This document shows, in pieces, positions 37,460-45,460 of a DNA stretch of 64,000 nucleotides. The notes below the pieces were generated by a model. The model was given only the letters and a program-made list of their open reading frames with translations. It searched no databases and had not been told where the DNA came from. The DNA is taken from positions 3,472,001 through 3,536,000 of the forward strand of contig NZ_FO704550.1 in the NCBI RefSeq assembly GCF_000968195.1, read 5' to 3'. The first letter of the stretch is position 1. Each line of letters starts with the position of its first letter. The stretch is from Xenorhabdus doucetiae. Lineage in GTDB: Bacteria > Pseudomonadota > Gammaproteobacteria > Enterobacterales > Enterobacteriaceae. A program made the translations under genes and the position numbers.

Positions 37460-38212
37460 TCATTCACGAATAGTAAGACATTCCAGATCAGGCACAATAC
37501 CCTGCCAGCCAAACTGTTCAAGCAAATGCTGCCATGATGGGTCCCAGCGCGCAGTCAGAAGAAGACTCTCTCCTGTCACAGGATGCTTGAGTTGAAGCCG
37601 GCTGGCATGCAGCATTAACCTGCCAGTCTGATAATATTTAGCAACACCGCGATTTTGTCGCAAATCGCCGTGCGTAGTATCCCCAATGATCGGATGTCGA
37701 ATATGCGCCATGTGCCGCCGCAATTGATGCTTCCGGCCGGTTTTTGGCATCAACGCCAACAAACTGAAACGTGATGTCGGATAACGCCCTATCTCAACCG
37801 GACACTCGACTTGTGCCAATGAACGGTAATAAGTCACGGCGGGTTGCGCGGCCCTGTCTGTATCCGCAAATTTATCCGCAATTTTATCCAACTCCTCCAT
37901 TAAGGCGTAGTCGATCATATCATCACCTTCAACATAACCCCGTACAACGGCATGATACGTTTTTTGTATCTCGTGGCATTCAAATTGTTGTGACAGTGTT
38001 CTGGCGACTTCGCTTGAAAGCGCCATTAACAGCACCCCCGATGTCGGCCTGTCCAGACGATGGACCGGGAAAACATGCTGCCCAATTTGATCACGCAATG
38101 TCTGCATCACAAAAACCGTCTCATGGCGAGCCAGCCAGCTACGGTGAACTAACCAGCCGGCAGGCTTATTGACGGCAACGATATGCTCATCCTGATAAAT
38201 AATCTCCAGCAT
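37460..38212 (-). CDS. truC: tRNA pseudouridine(65) synthase TruC
   Basis: The 250-residue RluA-family enzyme modifies uridine 65 of tRNA. The catalytic aspartate is in the HRLDRPTSGVLLM motif near residue 55-65, and the C-terminal TGRKHQLRRHMAH motif is present. ATG 38212 with AGGA eight bases upstream is chosen; it starts one base after the yqcC stop, so the pair is translationally coupled. Confidence 0.95.
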   Translation of the reverse strand: MLEIIYQDEHIVAVNKPAGWLVHRSWLARHETVFVMQTLRDQIGQHVFPVHRLDRPTSGVLLMALSSEVARTLSQQFECHEIQKTYHAVVRGYVEGDDMIDYALMEELDKIADKFADTDRAAQPAVTYYRSLAQVECPVEIGRYPTSRFSLLALMPKTGRKHQLRRHMAHIRHPIIGDTTHGDLRQNRGVAKYYQTGRLMLHASRLQLKHPVTGESLLLTARWDPSWQHLLEQFGWQGIVPDLECLTIRE

Positions 38213-38213
38213 A

Positions 38214-38540
38214 TCAGGCATCCTGCGTAAACAGGTTATCCAACGCCCGCAAATGTTCAAGCAGAGGGAAATAACGCTCGGTTTCTTCTTTATAAACTTC
38301 TTCAAAATAGGGAGCGATGGCGAATGCCGTCGGCAAACAGGCTTTTTGCTCTATCAGGGCGCGCATTCTTGGGATTAACACCCACTGGAGCCACTCGCCT
38401 GCTGACATCGTATCAATGGAAAAAGGTTCGGTGCTTTCAAAGGCTTCGGGTTTAGGCGGATAATCCTGCCATACGCCCACCATTTTCAGGGCCGCTTCAA
38501 TTGACTGTAATTTATGTAGAATTTGTGTCTCGATACTCAT
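38214..38540 (-). CDS. yqcC: YqcC family protein
   Basis: The 108-residue small protein shares the core PFSIDTMSAGEWLQWVLIPRM with E. coli YqcC. Its function is unknown; the family often neighbours truC. The longer in-frame ATG at 38615 is rejected because the family starts near MSIETQ. Confidence 0.9.
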   Translation of the reverse strand: MSIETQILHKLQSIEAALKMVGVWQDYPPKPEAFESTEPFSIDTMSAGEWLQWVLIPRMRALIEQKACLPTAFAIAPYFEEVYKEETERYFPLLEHLRALDNLFTQDA

Positions 38541-39110
38541 GATGTTTCGTCTGATGCTTATCTGTTGCTCAGATGGCAGAAACTGCCACCACGTCATTGG
38601 GACGTAGAGTATCATTGATACGATTTCAGCGGAAAAGTTACGGTAGGAAAAGTTGCGGCAATTTAAGTGAAGTAAGAGGAGAGATTTTACCTCTCCTCTT
38701 GAGTGGCTGTCATAGCAATCCTGCTACTTGGGGTATTTCCTGTTTATTTCCCTGACAAAATACATCCCTGTCAGATATCCTTTATTCAATCATTATACTG
38801 ATAGTTTTTAGCCTTCCTGCCTGTACCTAATCATCCTTGTACCATCTTCCCGATGGATTTATTCCCTGGTTATTGTTGTGCAGTGGTTCCTTGCGGAACA
38901 GTGAAAGGATCTACGATTCGGGCTATTGAAACAAGCCACTGAATCCGTATCGTCAGAGAAATGGCAATATGAACACTCAGATAACATCACGCATTCTATT
39001 GATATAAAATAGAAATAATTTTATCGAGTAATATTCACGCCATGATTAAAAGAGATATCTCACGCGCGATGTGAGATATCTCTTACAAAAAACCCAACCA
39101 ATATCTGCAA
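38541..39110. other. Intergenic region yqcC/syd
   Basis: About 570 bp without a convincing ORF. It holds the yqcC-truC-yqcA promoter, a perfect 10-bp hairpin (AAGAGGAGAG/CTCTCCTCTT at 38674-38700) without a T-run, and the syd terminator. No tRNA or repeat is recognised. Confidence 0.5.
39046..39084 (-). terminator. Terminator of syd
   Basis: A perfect 14-bp stem (39050-39063 with 39071-39084; AAGAGATATCTCAC and its complement) lies 26 bp past the syd stop. On the minus strand it is followed by TTTTAATC. Confidence 0.8.
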
Positions 39111-39662
39111 TTAACTGCACATGACAGGTGTGATAACCGCAAGGAAACTGGCCAAATCTGCGGCTAATGTTCTCCTTTCATGGCTGCCAAACTGTTCAAG
39201 CATCACTTGCCCGGTCAAATTACACACCGAAATTAACCCCATCTCGGTATCCGTCGTGCCAATAAATACGGTCGGTGAAAGTTTTAACCGCTTCTGGGTA
39301 ACAAGGTGACCAATCAAGTTTTCCTGCAAGCGAATAAAATCGTCTTCGCTCCATACCTGAATCAAGCTGAAATTTTGCCCGGCAAAACTGGCGGCCATAT
39401 CACCCGCCAACTGCGTCGCATAATAATCATGGATAGCGTCCTGCAAACGGATCTCCAGCGCAATTTCTACCTTACTGAGTTTTTCTGGCACAGAAAATGG
39501 CCGGGGAAGCCAATGCACCACATCTTCTCCCGTGCGCTCAATACAGGGTGAAGGTACGCCATACAATGCACTACTGGCCGGCGGAAACCCCGTTTGCTGT
39601 TGCCATAATTCAACATAACGTCGGGTAAAGTCAGAGAGTGCCTCTGTCACATTAAAGGTCAT
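39111..39662 (-). CDS. syd: SecY-interacting protein Syd
   Basis: The 183-residue cytoplasmic protein binds SecY and may check translocon integrity. It matches E. coli Syd along its length, with the WQQQTGFPPASSALYGVPSPC N-terminal block and LIQVWSEDDFIRLQENLIGH in the middle. In E. coli syd is divergent from queF; here five kilobases of accessory DNA lie between them. Confidence 0.93.
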   Translation of the reverse strand: MTFNVTEALSDFTRRYVELWQQQTGFPPASSALYGVPSPCIERTGEDVVHWLPRPFSVPEKLSKVEIALEIRLQDAIHDYYATQLAGDMAASFAGQNFSLIQVWSEDDFIRLQENLIGHLVTQKRLKLSPTVFIGTTDTEMGLISVCNLTGQVMLEQFGSHERRTLAADLASFLAVITPVMCS

Positions 39663-39712
39663 ATGCTTATATCATTCCTATTTTCAGGCTCAGGCTTAAT
39701 AACGTTCTATTC

Positions 39713-39763
39713 TATACCCAATACCCTGAAAATTGCAGCACAGTGACAACAGAATGAATTCCC
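39713..39763 (+). repeat. Degenerate ERIC left half
   Basis: TATACCCAAT followed by blocks resembling TTGCA, CAA and GAATGAATTCCC aligns gaplessly with the first 51 bp of the full ERIC copy at 6135, with roughly two thirds identity by eye. The right half is absent. It lies at the left edge of the syd-queF insertion. Confidence 0.5.
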
Positions 39764-40011
39764 AAGAATAATTAGCTCAATAAAATATTTTTTAATCTCT
39801 CCCCGTCATCGAAAAATATGAGGACTATAATAAATATAACTCGGCGCATTTATTACGCAGCAATAACCATACTCAGATAAATTAAGAACAACCACCACTT
39901 CTATTAATCATATTAAATTATATAAACAATAAAACACGACAAAATATAAATATATATTCATACTCACCTAAAAATTCAATTAAAACAATTTAAAATGAAG
40001 GATATAAAATC
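39764..40011. other. AT-rich region upstream of the oxidase pair
   Basis: Non-coding and strongly AT-rich. It must contain the promoter of the two flavoprotein genes. An AAGGA ribosome binding site lies just before the first ATG. No specific operator is recognised. Confidence 0.45.
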
Positions 40012-41715
40012 ATGCACTCACTACACACAAATAAAAAAGAAAACACATCATCCAGTGAAAATATAACCATCAAACAAACAGATGAGCTAATCAACTTTCC
40101 CCAAGATGTAAAATGGGAATATCGAAATTTTAATAACTGGTCACATGAAATTAAAATAGATCAGGTTCCATGCTGCATACCAGAGTCTGTTGAGCAAGTG
40201 CTGGCTGTCGTCAATTGGGCCTGGCAACAAAATTACAAGGTAAGACCGATTGGGCAATCACATAATTGGTCACCTTTGATATTGAACGCCAAAGAAGATG
40301 CACCAAAAAATCTTATTCTCATGGATCTGCAACCCCATTTCACTCAGGTCACGATTGAGCAATCTTCTCCCGCTTCCATCGTGACCGCACAAACCGGTGT
40401 ACTGATGGAAGCACTTATGACGCAGATGGAAGCGCACGGCCTTGGTTTCACCGCAACACCGGCGCCCGGCGATTTAACCTTAGGCGGTGTTCTGGCAATT
40501 GGTGGACATGGAACCGCCATCAACGCGCGTGGAGAAGACAACGAGCCGGGTCACACTTACGGTTCCCTGAGCAACGCGATATTGTCTCTCTCTGCCGTCG
40601 TGTGGGATAAAGAGCGCCAGCAATATATTCTTAAGGTTTTTAAGCGCACTGAATTAAGCTGCGCGCCTCTGCTGACGCATTTAGGCAGTGCTTTGATATT
40701 GGAAGTCCAATTACAGGCAGGGAAAAATCAACATCTTCGGTGTGAAAGTATTACTGATATTTCTGCGGCTGAATTATTTGCCTTTTCACAAGATAAAGAA
40801 AATAAGCCACAAACAGTGAGCCATTTTCTGGATAAAAGTGGTCGGGTCGAGGTGATTTTATTCCCATTTACCCCAAAACCCTGGTTAAAAGTTTGGAGTA
40901 TTGCGCCTGAAAAACCCGATTCCAGCGTCGAAGTGACCGAGCCTTATAATTACCCATTCTCCGACAATATTTCTGATCTTGTATCAGGGATCCTTGAGGC
41001 TTGTCTTGATGTTGAACCCGCATTAACTCCCATATTAGGCCAGTTTCAATATTTCTATACCGATCTTCTGCTATCAACTTCAAGAAAAGATATCTGGGGT
41101 TGGAGTAAAAACTTATTGTTATATGTCAAACCCACAACATTACGTGTGACCGCCAATGGTTATGCTATCTTAACCCGTCGTGCTGATATTCAACGTGTCC
41201 TGAATGTGTTTTATCGCCAATGGCGAACACTATTAGGGGAATTTGCGGTTGACGGAGAATTTCCCATCAACGGCCCGATCGAAGTGAGGGTTACCGGACT
41301 GGATACATCTTCCGAAGTCATAGACAAAAACGCCGTTGCTCCCGGATTGTCCCCACTTCGCCCCCGTCCAGACGAACCGGAATGGGATGTCGCAGTTTGG
41401 CTCGATATATTGACCTTTCCAATCACGCAATATGCCCATCAATTTCTCCGCAAGTTTGAGCAGTGGCTATTTAAAGAATTTAATGGTACTTACGCAGCGG
41501 CTCGCGTCGAATGGAGTAAGGGATGGGCATACAGTGAAAATGCCGCATGGGAAGATGAAGATATTATAAAAAATAATATTCCCGCTTCATTCAATGAGGG
41601 TCAACCTGTTGATAATAATTGGACTGCGGTAATATCTTTATTAAATACCTATGACCCACATCACATATTCAGATCACCGTTATTGGAGAAATTGCTTTCT
41701 GTTGATAGCCAATAG
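40012..41715 (+). CDS. Class II cholesterol-oxidase-like FAD-linked oxidase (copy 1)
   Basis: The 567-residue protein belongs to the vanillyl-alcohol-oxidase flavoprotein family and resembles the class II cholesterol oxidase of Brevibacterium sterolicum over its whole length. Landmarks are RPIGQSHNWSPL (His84), TATPAPGDLTLGGVLAIGGHGTA (quoted in parts; His166), KVWSxxPxKP, KNLLLYVKPTTLRVTANGYA, PINGPIEVRVTG and the C-terminal EWSKGWAYSENAAW. The N-terminal domain binds FAD, and family members may hold it covalently through histidine. No signal peptide is seen, unlike secreted homologues. Substrate could be sterol or another secondary alcohol. A second copy follows 30 bp later. GC is lower than in flanking genes. 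Confidence 0.8.
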   Translation: MHSLHTNKKENTSSSENITIKQTDELINFPQDVKWEYRNFNNWSHEIKIDQVPCCIPESVEQVLAVVNWAWQQNYKVRPIGQSHNWSPLILNAKEDAPKNLILMDLQPHFTQVTIEQSSPASIVTAQTGVLMEALMTQMEAHGLGFTATPAPGDLTLGGVLAIGGHGTAINARGEDNEPGHTYGSLSNAILSLSAVVWDKERQQYILKVFKRTELSCAPLLTHLGSALILEVQLQAGKNQHLRCESITDISAAELFAFSQDKENKPQTVSHFLDKSGRVEVILFPFTPKPWLKVWSIAPEKPDSSVEVTEPYNYPFSDNISDLVSGILEACLDVEPALTPILGQFQYFYTDLLLSTSRKDIWGWSKNLLLYVKPTTLRVTANGYAILTRRADIQRVLNVFYRQWRTLLGEFAVDGEFPINGPIEVRVTGLDTSSEVIDKNAVAPGLSPLRPRPDEPEWDVAVWLDILTFPITQYAHQFLRKFEQWLFKEFNGTYAAARVEWSKGWAYSENAAWEDEDIIKNNIPASFNEGQPVDNNWTAVISLLNTYDPHHIFRSPLLEKLLSVDSQ

Positions 41716-41745
41716 ATTTCCAATTAAAAACAAAGGAAATAAAAC

Positions 41746-43437
41746 ATGCCATCATCAGATTCACTTAAAAAAGAAGATATTTGCTTACAAAAGGAGATAA
41801 TTACCGAAATAGAATATCACTTACCCAACTTTCCCAAAGAAGTGATGTGGAAGATGATCAATTTTAAAAATTGGTCAGGAGAAATTCGTGCCGATAATAT
41901 CCCTTGCTGTATACCGAAAACAGCCGAAGAGATTATTTCCGTGGTGAATTGGGCATGGCAAGAAAACTATAAATTAAGGCCCATCGGGCAATCACATAAT
42001 TGGTCGCCACTGCTCCTGGCATCAGGGCAAAGTTTTAGAAATCGCATTATGCTGCTGGATCTTTCTGCTCATTTTACCCATGTCAATATCGAGCATCGTT
42101 CTCAGTTTTCCATCGTGACCGCACAAACCGGGATATTAATGGAAACGTTACTGACCCAAATGGAAGAACAGGGCTTGGGCTTTACGGCAACCCCCGCGCC
42201 CGGTGATTTGACACTCGGCGCGGTTCTCGCCATCGACGGGCATGGCACGGCCATTAAAGCGCTTGACGAGATCCCGCTGCCTGGGCACACATTCGGCTCT
42301 CTCAGTAATGCGATATTATCCCTTTCTGCTGTGGTATGGGATAAAGACAATCAGCAATATACCATTAGGCATTTTGAGCGACATGAGCCTGATTGCGCGC
42401 CGTTATTAACCCATATCGGTTGTTCGCTGATTTTGGAAGTTCAACTTCAGGCGGGTAAAAATCAACGTCTTCGCTGTCAGAGTTTCACCGATATTCCGGC
42501 AGATGAATTATTTGCCCCACCGGAAAGCGCAAAAGAAAAACGAACTTTTAGTGATTTTCTGGATAAAAGTGGTCGGGCTGAAATCATTTTATTCCCCTTT
42601 ACACCTGCACCGTGGCTAAAAGTCTGGAGTGTCGCTCCCACCAAGCCGGCTGCCAGCATTGAAGTTAAGGCACCTTATAACTACCCCTTTTCCGATAATA
42701 TTTCCCCCACCCTATCGGATATCGCGGATAATCTTCTGGCTAATTTCCCGCTGATAACGCCTCTGGTGAGTGAAATGCAATATCAACTGACCCATGCCGC
42801 CTTACAAAATAGTGGGAAAGATATCTGGGGTTGGAGTAAAAACCTGTTGTTATATGTCAAACCCACCACATTGCGTGTTACCGCCAATGGTTATGCGGTA
42901 TTAACCCAACGTAAAAATATCCAACTGGTATTGAATAAATTTTATACTCACTGGAAGCAATTAATACAACACTATGCAAACCAAGGGAAATTTCCGATCA
43001 ATGGCCCACTTGAAGTTAGGGTGACTGGATTAGATGATCCCACCGAAGTGGTGTATGCCGAAGCGGCTGTTTCTGCCCTATCAGCCATTCGCCCCCGGCT
43101 GGATCGACCGGAATGGGATGTCGCCGTCTGGCTTGATGTCTTAACCTTTCCAGAAACCCCCTATGCCATTGAATTTTGTCGTCAATTTGAACAGTGGCTA
43201 TTCAACGAGTTTGAGGGTTCTTATGCCTGCGCCCGTGTTGAATGGAGTAAAGGCTGGGCTTATGGTGCTAACCGCGCATGGGAGGATCAGGAAGTATTGG
43301 GCAACATCATTCCGGCGTCATTGACTGCTGGCTTGCCTGCTGATAATAACTGGGTTTCGGCAGTTTCAGCATTACAGAAGTATGATCCACATCACTTATT
43401 TAGATCGCCATTATTGGATAAATTGTTTCCTGTATAA
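41746..43437 (+). CDS. Class II cholesterol-oxidase-like FAD-linked oxidase (copy 2)
   Basis: This 563-residue tandem paralogue of the preceding gene keeps the same landmarks in register (SHNWSPL with His84, HGTA with His166). The stretch before the histidine reads AIDGHGTA, where copy 1 has AIGGHGTA. The two proteins align nearly without gaps but differ at many positions, so the duplication is not recent. AAAGGAAA ten bases upstream serves as ribosome binding site, making a two-gene operon. No signal peptide is visible. Followed by a good terminator. Confidence 0.8.
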   Translation: MPSSDSLKKEDICLQKEIITEIEYHLPNFPKEVMWKMINFKNWSGEIRADNIPCCIPKTAEEIISVVNWAWQENYKLRPIGQSHNWSPLLLASGQSFRNRIMLLDLSAHFTHVNIEHRSQFSIVTAQTGILMETLLTQMEEQGLGFTATPAPGDLTLGAVLAIDGHGTAIKALDEIPLPGHTFGSLSNAILSLSAVVWDKDNQQYTIRHFERHEPDCAPLLTHIGCSLILEVQLQAGKNQRLRCQSFTDIPADELFAPPESAKEKRTFSDFLDKSGRAEIILFPFTPAPWLKVWSVAPTKPAASIEVKAPYNYPFSDNISPTLSDIADNLLANFPLITPLVSEMQYQLTHAALQNSGKDIWGWSKNLLLYVKPTTLRVTANGYAVLTQRKNIQLVLNKFYTHWKQLIQHYANQGKFPINGPLEVRVTGLDDPTEVVYAEAAVSALSAIRPRLDRPEWDVAVWLDVLTFPETPYAIEFCRQFEQWLFNEFEGSYACARVEWSKGWAYGANRAWEDQEVLGNIIPASLTAGLPADNNWVSAVSALQKYDPHHLFRSPLLDKLFPV

Positions 43438-43451
43438 ATTCTTAAATATTA

Positions 43452-43487
43452 AATTAGTGGATATAATGAATGTATCCACTAATTCTT
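43452..43487 (+). terminator. Terminator of the oxidase pair
   Basis: A perfect 12-bp stem (43452-43463 with 43473-43484; core TTAGTGGATA/TATCCACTAA), 15 bp past the stop, is followed by CTTC. It separates the oxidases from the effector gene. Confidence 0.75.
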
Positions 43488-43559
43488 CGAGAAAACATTA
43501 ATAATTCGTAATCAATAATACCCCATCGATAGCACCTTGAATAGCATAAGGAATTAAAC

Positions 43560-44474
43560 ATGAATCGAAATAACTTGCTTGAATATAGAGATGAAATTCT
43601 CAGAAAAAAAGAAACACACAAGCAATTTGATAAATTCAGTCTAGATCAGGGTAACATTAGACAAATAATAAACGTTCTTAATATGAAATATGTTAATATG
43701 AATACAGAACTTTTATTATCACAGTTACTTACACCAGACATACTAAATAATTTACCGCCTAGTAGCCATAAAAGATTTATTTTACAAACTAATACCGGAG
43801 GCACAGGACAACACTTTACCGCCACCAATGTGTTCAAAGATAGCGAAGGGAGAATTTCTATCATTGCTATAGATTCAGGAATCGGATCTAATGCATTTAT
43901 TCATTTTAACATACATCGTAATTTTCTAAATTCAAATCCAGAAAAATTAAAAAAACTTTACATTTATTCTCAAATACAAAACAGCCCTGCTGATTGTCTT
44001 ATTTTTTCCGTACATTTCGTGAAAAAAATGTATAAGCACCAAACACACTTTGTAGAATTACATCACAAACTTTTTAACGATCAAATTTCATTTATATTCG
44101 AAAAAGATAAATACCATCCTGAAAATAGTCGTCAATATAATAATGAAGATTGTGCTAGTTCTAATGCTGTCTACCTTGATCAAGCTATAAAATTATTACC
44201 TATTGATTTTTTTAAACATGCTCAGTCAAGAAGTATTATTAATGCCTACTTAGAATGTCACCCAAATGAAAGATTAAAAACGGTTAACAAACAAAAATGG
44301 GAATCTCTTGAAAAGAGATATACACGTCATGCCACCGTTCTCAAGATTGGTGATGAAATCCAATACTATACGAAAACTGGGGAACCAAAAATCTACAGCA
44401 ATTCCATTGAGGCCAAAAGACTCAGCCTCGTAGAAGAGGCATTAAAATGGATGATAGAACACGATGAATTTTAA
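43560..44474 (+). CDS. YopJ/AvrA-family serine/threonine acetyltransferase effector (C55 family)
   Basis: The 304-residue protein has the catalytic triad His85 (GQHFTATNVF), Asp105 (IIAIDSG) and Cys146 (NSPADCLIFSVHFVKKM). The cysteine segment parallels YopJ's SSECGIFSFALAKK. The downstream LPIDFFKHAQSRSIINAYL block parallels YopJ's LPVTFYKHTQ. YopJ proteins acetylate host kinases with inositol-hexakisphosphate as activator. The acidic residue is Asp here rather than YopJ's Glu. The N-terminal ~50 residues could serve as an export signal, but no secretion machinery or chaperone gene is nearby. Very AT-rich, which suggests horizontal transfer. Confidence 0.82.
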   Translation: MNRNNLLEYRDEILRKKETHKQFDKFSLDQGNIRQIINVLNMKYVNMNTELLLSQLLTPDILNNLPPSSHKRFILQTNTGGTGQHFTATNVFKDSEGRISIIAIDSGIGSNAFIHFNIHRNFLNSNPEKLKKLYIYSQIQNSPADCLIFSVHFVKKMYKHQTHFVELHHKLFNDQISFIFEKDKYHPENSRQYNNEDCASSNAVYLDQAIKLLPIDFFKHAQSRSIINAYLECHPNERLKTVNKQKWESLEKRYTRHATVLKIGDEIQYYTKTGEPKIYSNSIEAKRLSLVEEALKWMIEHDEF

Positions 44475-44517
44475 GAGCTACGCTTAATATCAATGCACAA
44501 TAAAAATACGAACCATC

Positions 44518-44582
44518 AGGATTCCTTGATACACTACGGGCTTACCTTACCGTCTAAAGATAGTTCAGCTTCAAGGAATCCT
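44518..44582 (+). promoter_or_regulatory. Inverted repeat occluding the queF ribosome binding site
   Basis: Perfect 12-bp arms AGGATTCCTTGA (44518-44529) and TCAAGGAATCCT (44571-44582) flank 41 bases. The right arm contains the Shine-Dalgarno AAGGA and ends one base before the queF ATG, so an mRNA that includes both arms would hide the start site. Confidence 0.65.
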
Positions 44583-44583
44583 A

Positions 44584-45429
44584 ATGTCTCTGTATCAAGA
44601 TAATCAGGCACTCGCCCAACTCACATTGGGTAAACCCACTCCCTACCGCGATAACTACGATCCCACATTATTACAAGCGGTTCCCCGCAGTCTGAACCGG
44701 GAGCCGCTTGGACTCTATCCTGACAATCTCCCGTTTCATGGGGCAGATATCTGGACAATGTACGAACTTTCCTGGCTCAACGCGCGTGGCGTTCCTCAAG
44801 TTGCCATCGGCCATGTCAGTTTAGATGCAGCCAGTACAAATCTGATCGAATCAAAAAGTTTTAAGCTTTATCTGAACAGTTTTAACCAAACCCGCTTTGC
44901 GGATTGGGAAACGGTACAAAAAACCTTGCAACACGATTTATCGGTTTGCGCCAATGGCAAGATTGAAGTTGTTCTGCATCCCCTCCATGCTTTCAGCCAG
45001 CAGCCCATTGCCGAATTTGCCGGAGAATGTATCGATAATCAGGATATTGACATTGATGATTATCAATTCAATCGTGATTATCTTAATCAGGCAGCAATCG
45101 GCCCTGTGGTTGAGGAAACGCTGGTAAGTCATTTGCTGAAATCAAATTGCCTGATCACCCACCAGCCCGATTGGGGATCGGTGATGATCCGCTATAAAGG
45201 CGCCAAAATCGATCAGGAAAAGCTGCTGCGCTACTTAGTGTCTTTCCGGCATCACAATGAGTTTCATGAACAGTGTGTCGAGCGTATTTTCAATGACTTA
45301 ATGGCCTTATGCGCCCCGGAAACACTCACGGTTTATGCTCGTTATACCCGTCGGGGAGGATTGGATATCAATCCGTGGCGCAGTAATGAAGCCTTTGTTC
45401 CCACAACAGGAAGGTTAGCCCGCCAGTAA
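44584..45429 (+). CDS. queF: NADPH-dependent 7-cyano-7-deazaguanine reductase (long form)
   Basis: The 281-residue two-domain QueF reduces preQ0 to preQ1 in queuosine synthesis. The substrate loop ESKSFKLYLNSFNQTRF lies near residues 88-104. The catalytic cysteine and aspartate are in the C-terminal SNCLITHQPDWGS segment near 190. The length equals the E. coli enzyme. Translation may be controlled by the overlapping inverted repeat. Confidence 0.96.
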   Translation: MSLYQDNQALAQLTLGKPTPYRDNYDPTLLQAVPRSLNREPLGLYPDNLPFHGADIWTMYELSWLNARGVPQVAIGHVSLDAASTNLIESKSFKLYLNSFNQTRFADWETVQKTLQHDLSVCANGKIEVVLHPLHAFSQQPIAEFAGECIDNQDIDIDDYQFNRDYLNQAAIGPVVEETLVSHLLKSNCLITHQPDWGSVMIRYKGAKIDQEKLLRYLVSFRHHNEFHEQCVERIFNDLMALCAPETLTVYARYTRRGGLDINPWRSNEAFVPTTGRLARQ

Positions 45430-45460
45430 TCGAACCCGCACGGGGTAAAAGGAGTCATTC

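Noticed and set aside
40012..43437. Gulono-/arabinono-lactone oxidases
   Set aside because: Same flavin superfamily, but the C-terminal blocks KNLLLYVKPTTLRVTANGYA and EWSKGWAY match class II cholesterol oxidases.
44518..44583. preQ1 riboswitch upstream of queF
   Set aside because: The known preQ1 aptamer core motifs are not seen; only the inverted repeat is supported.
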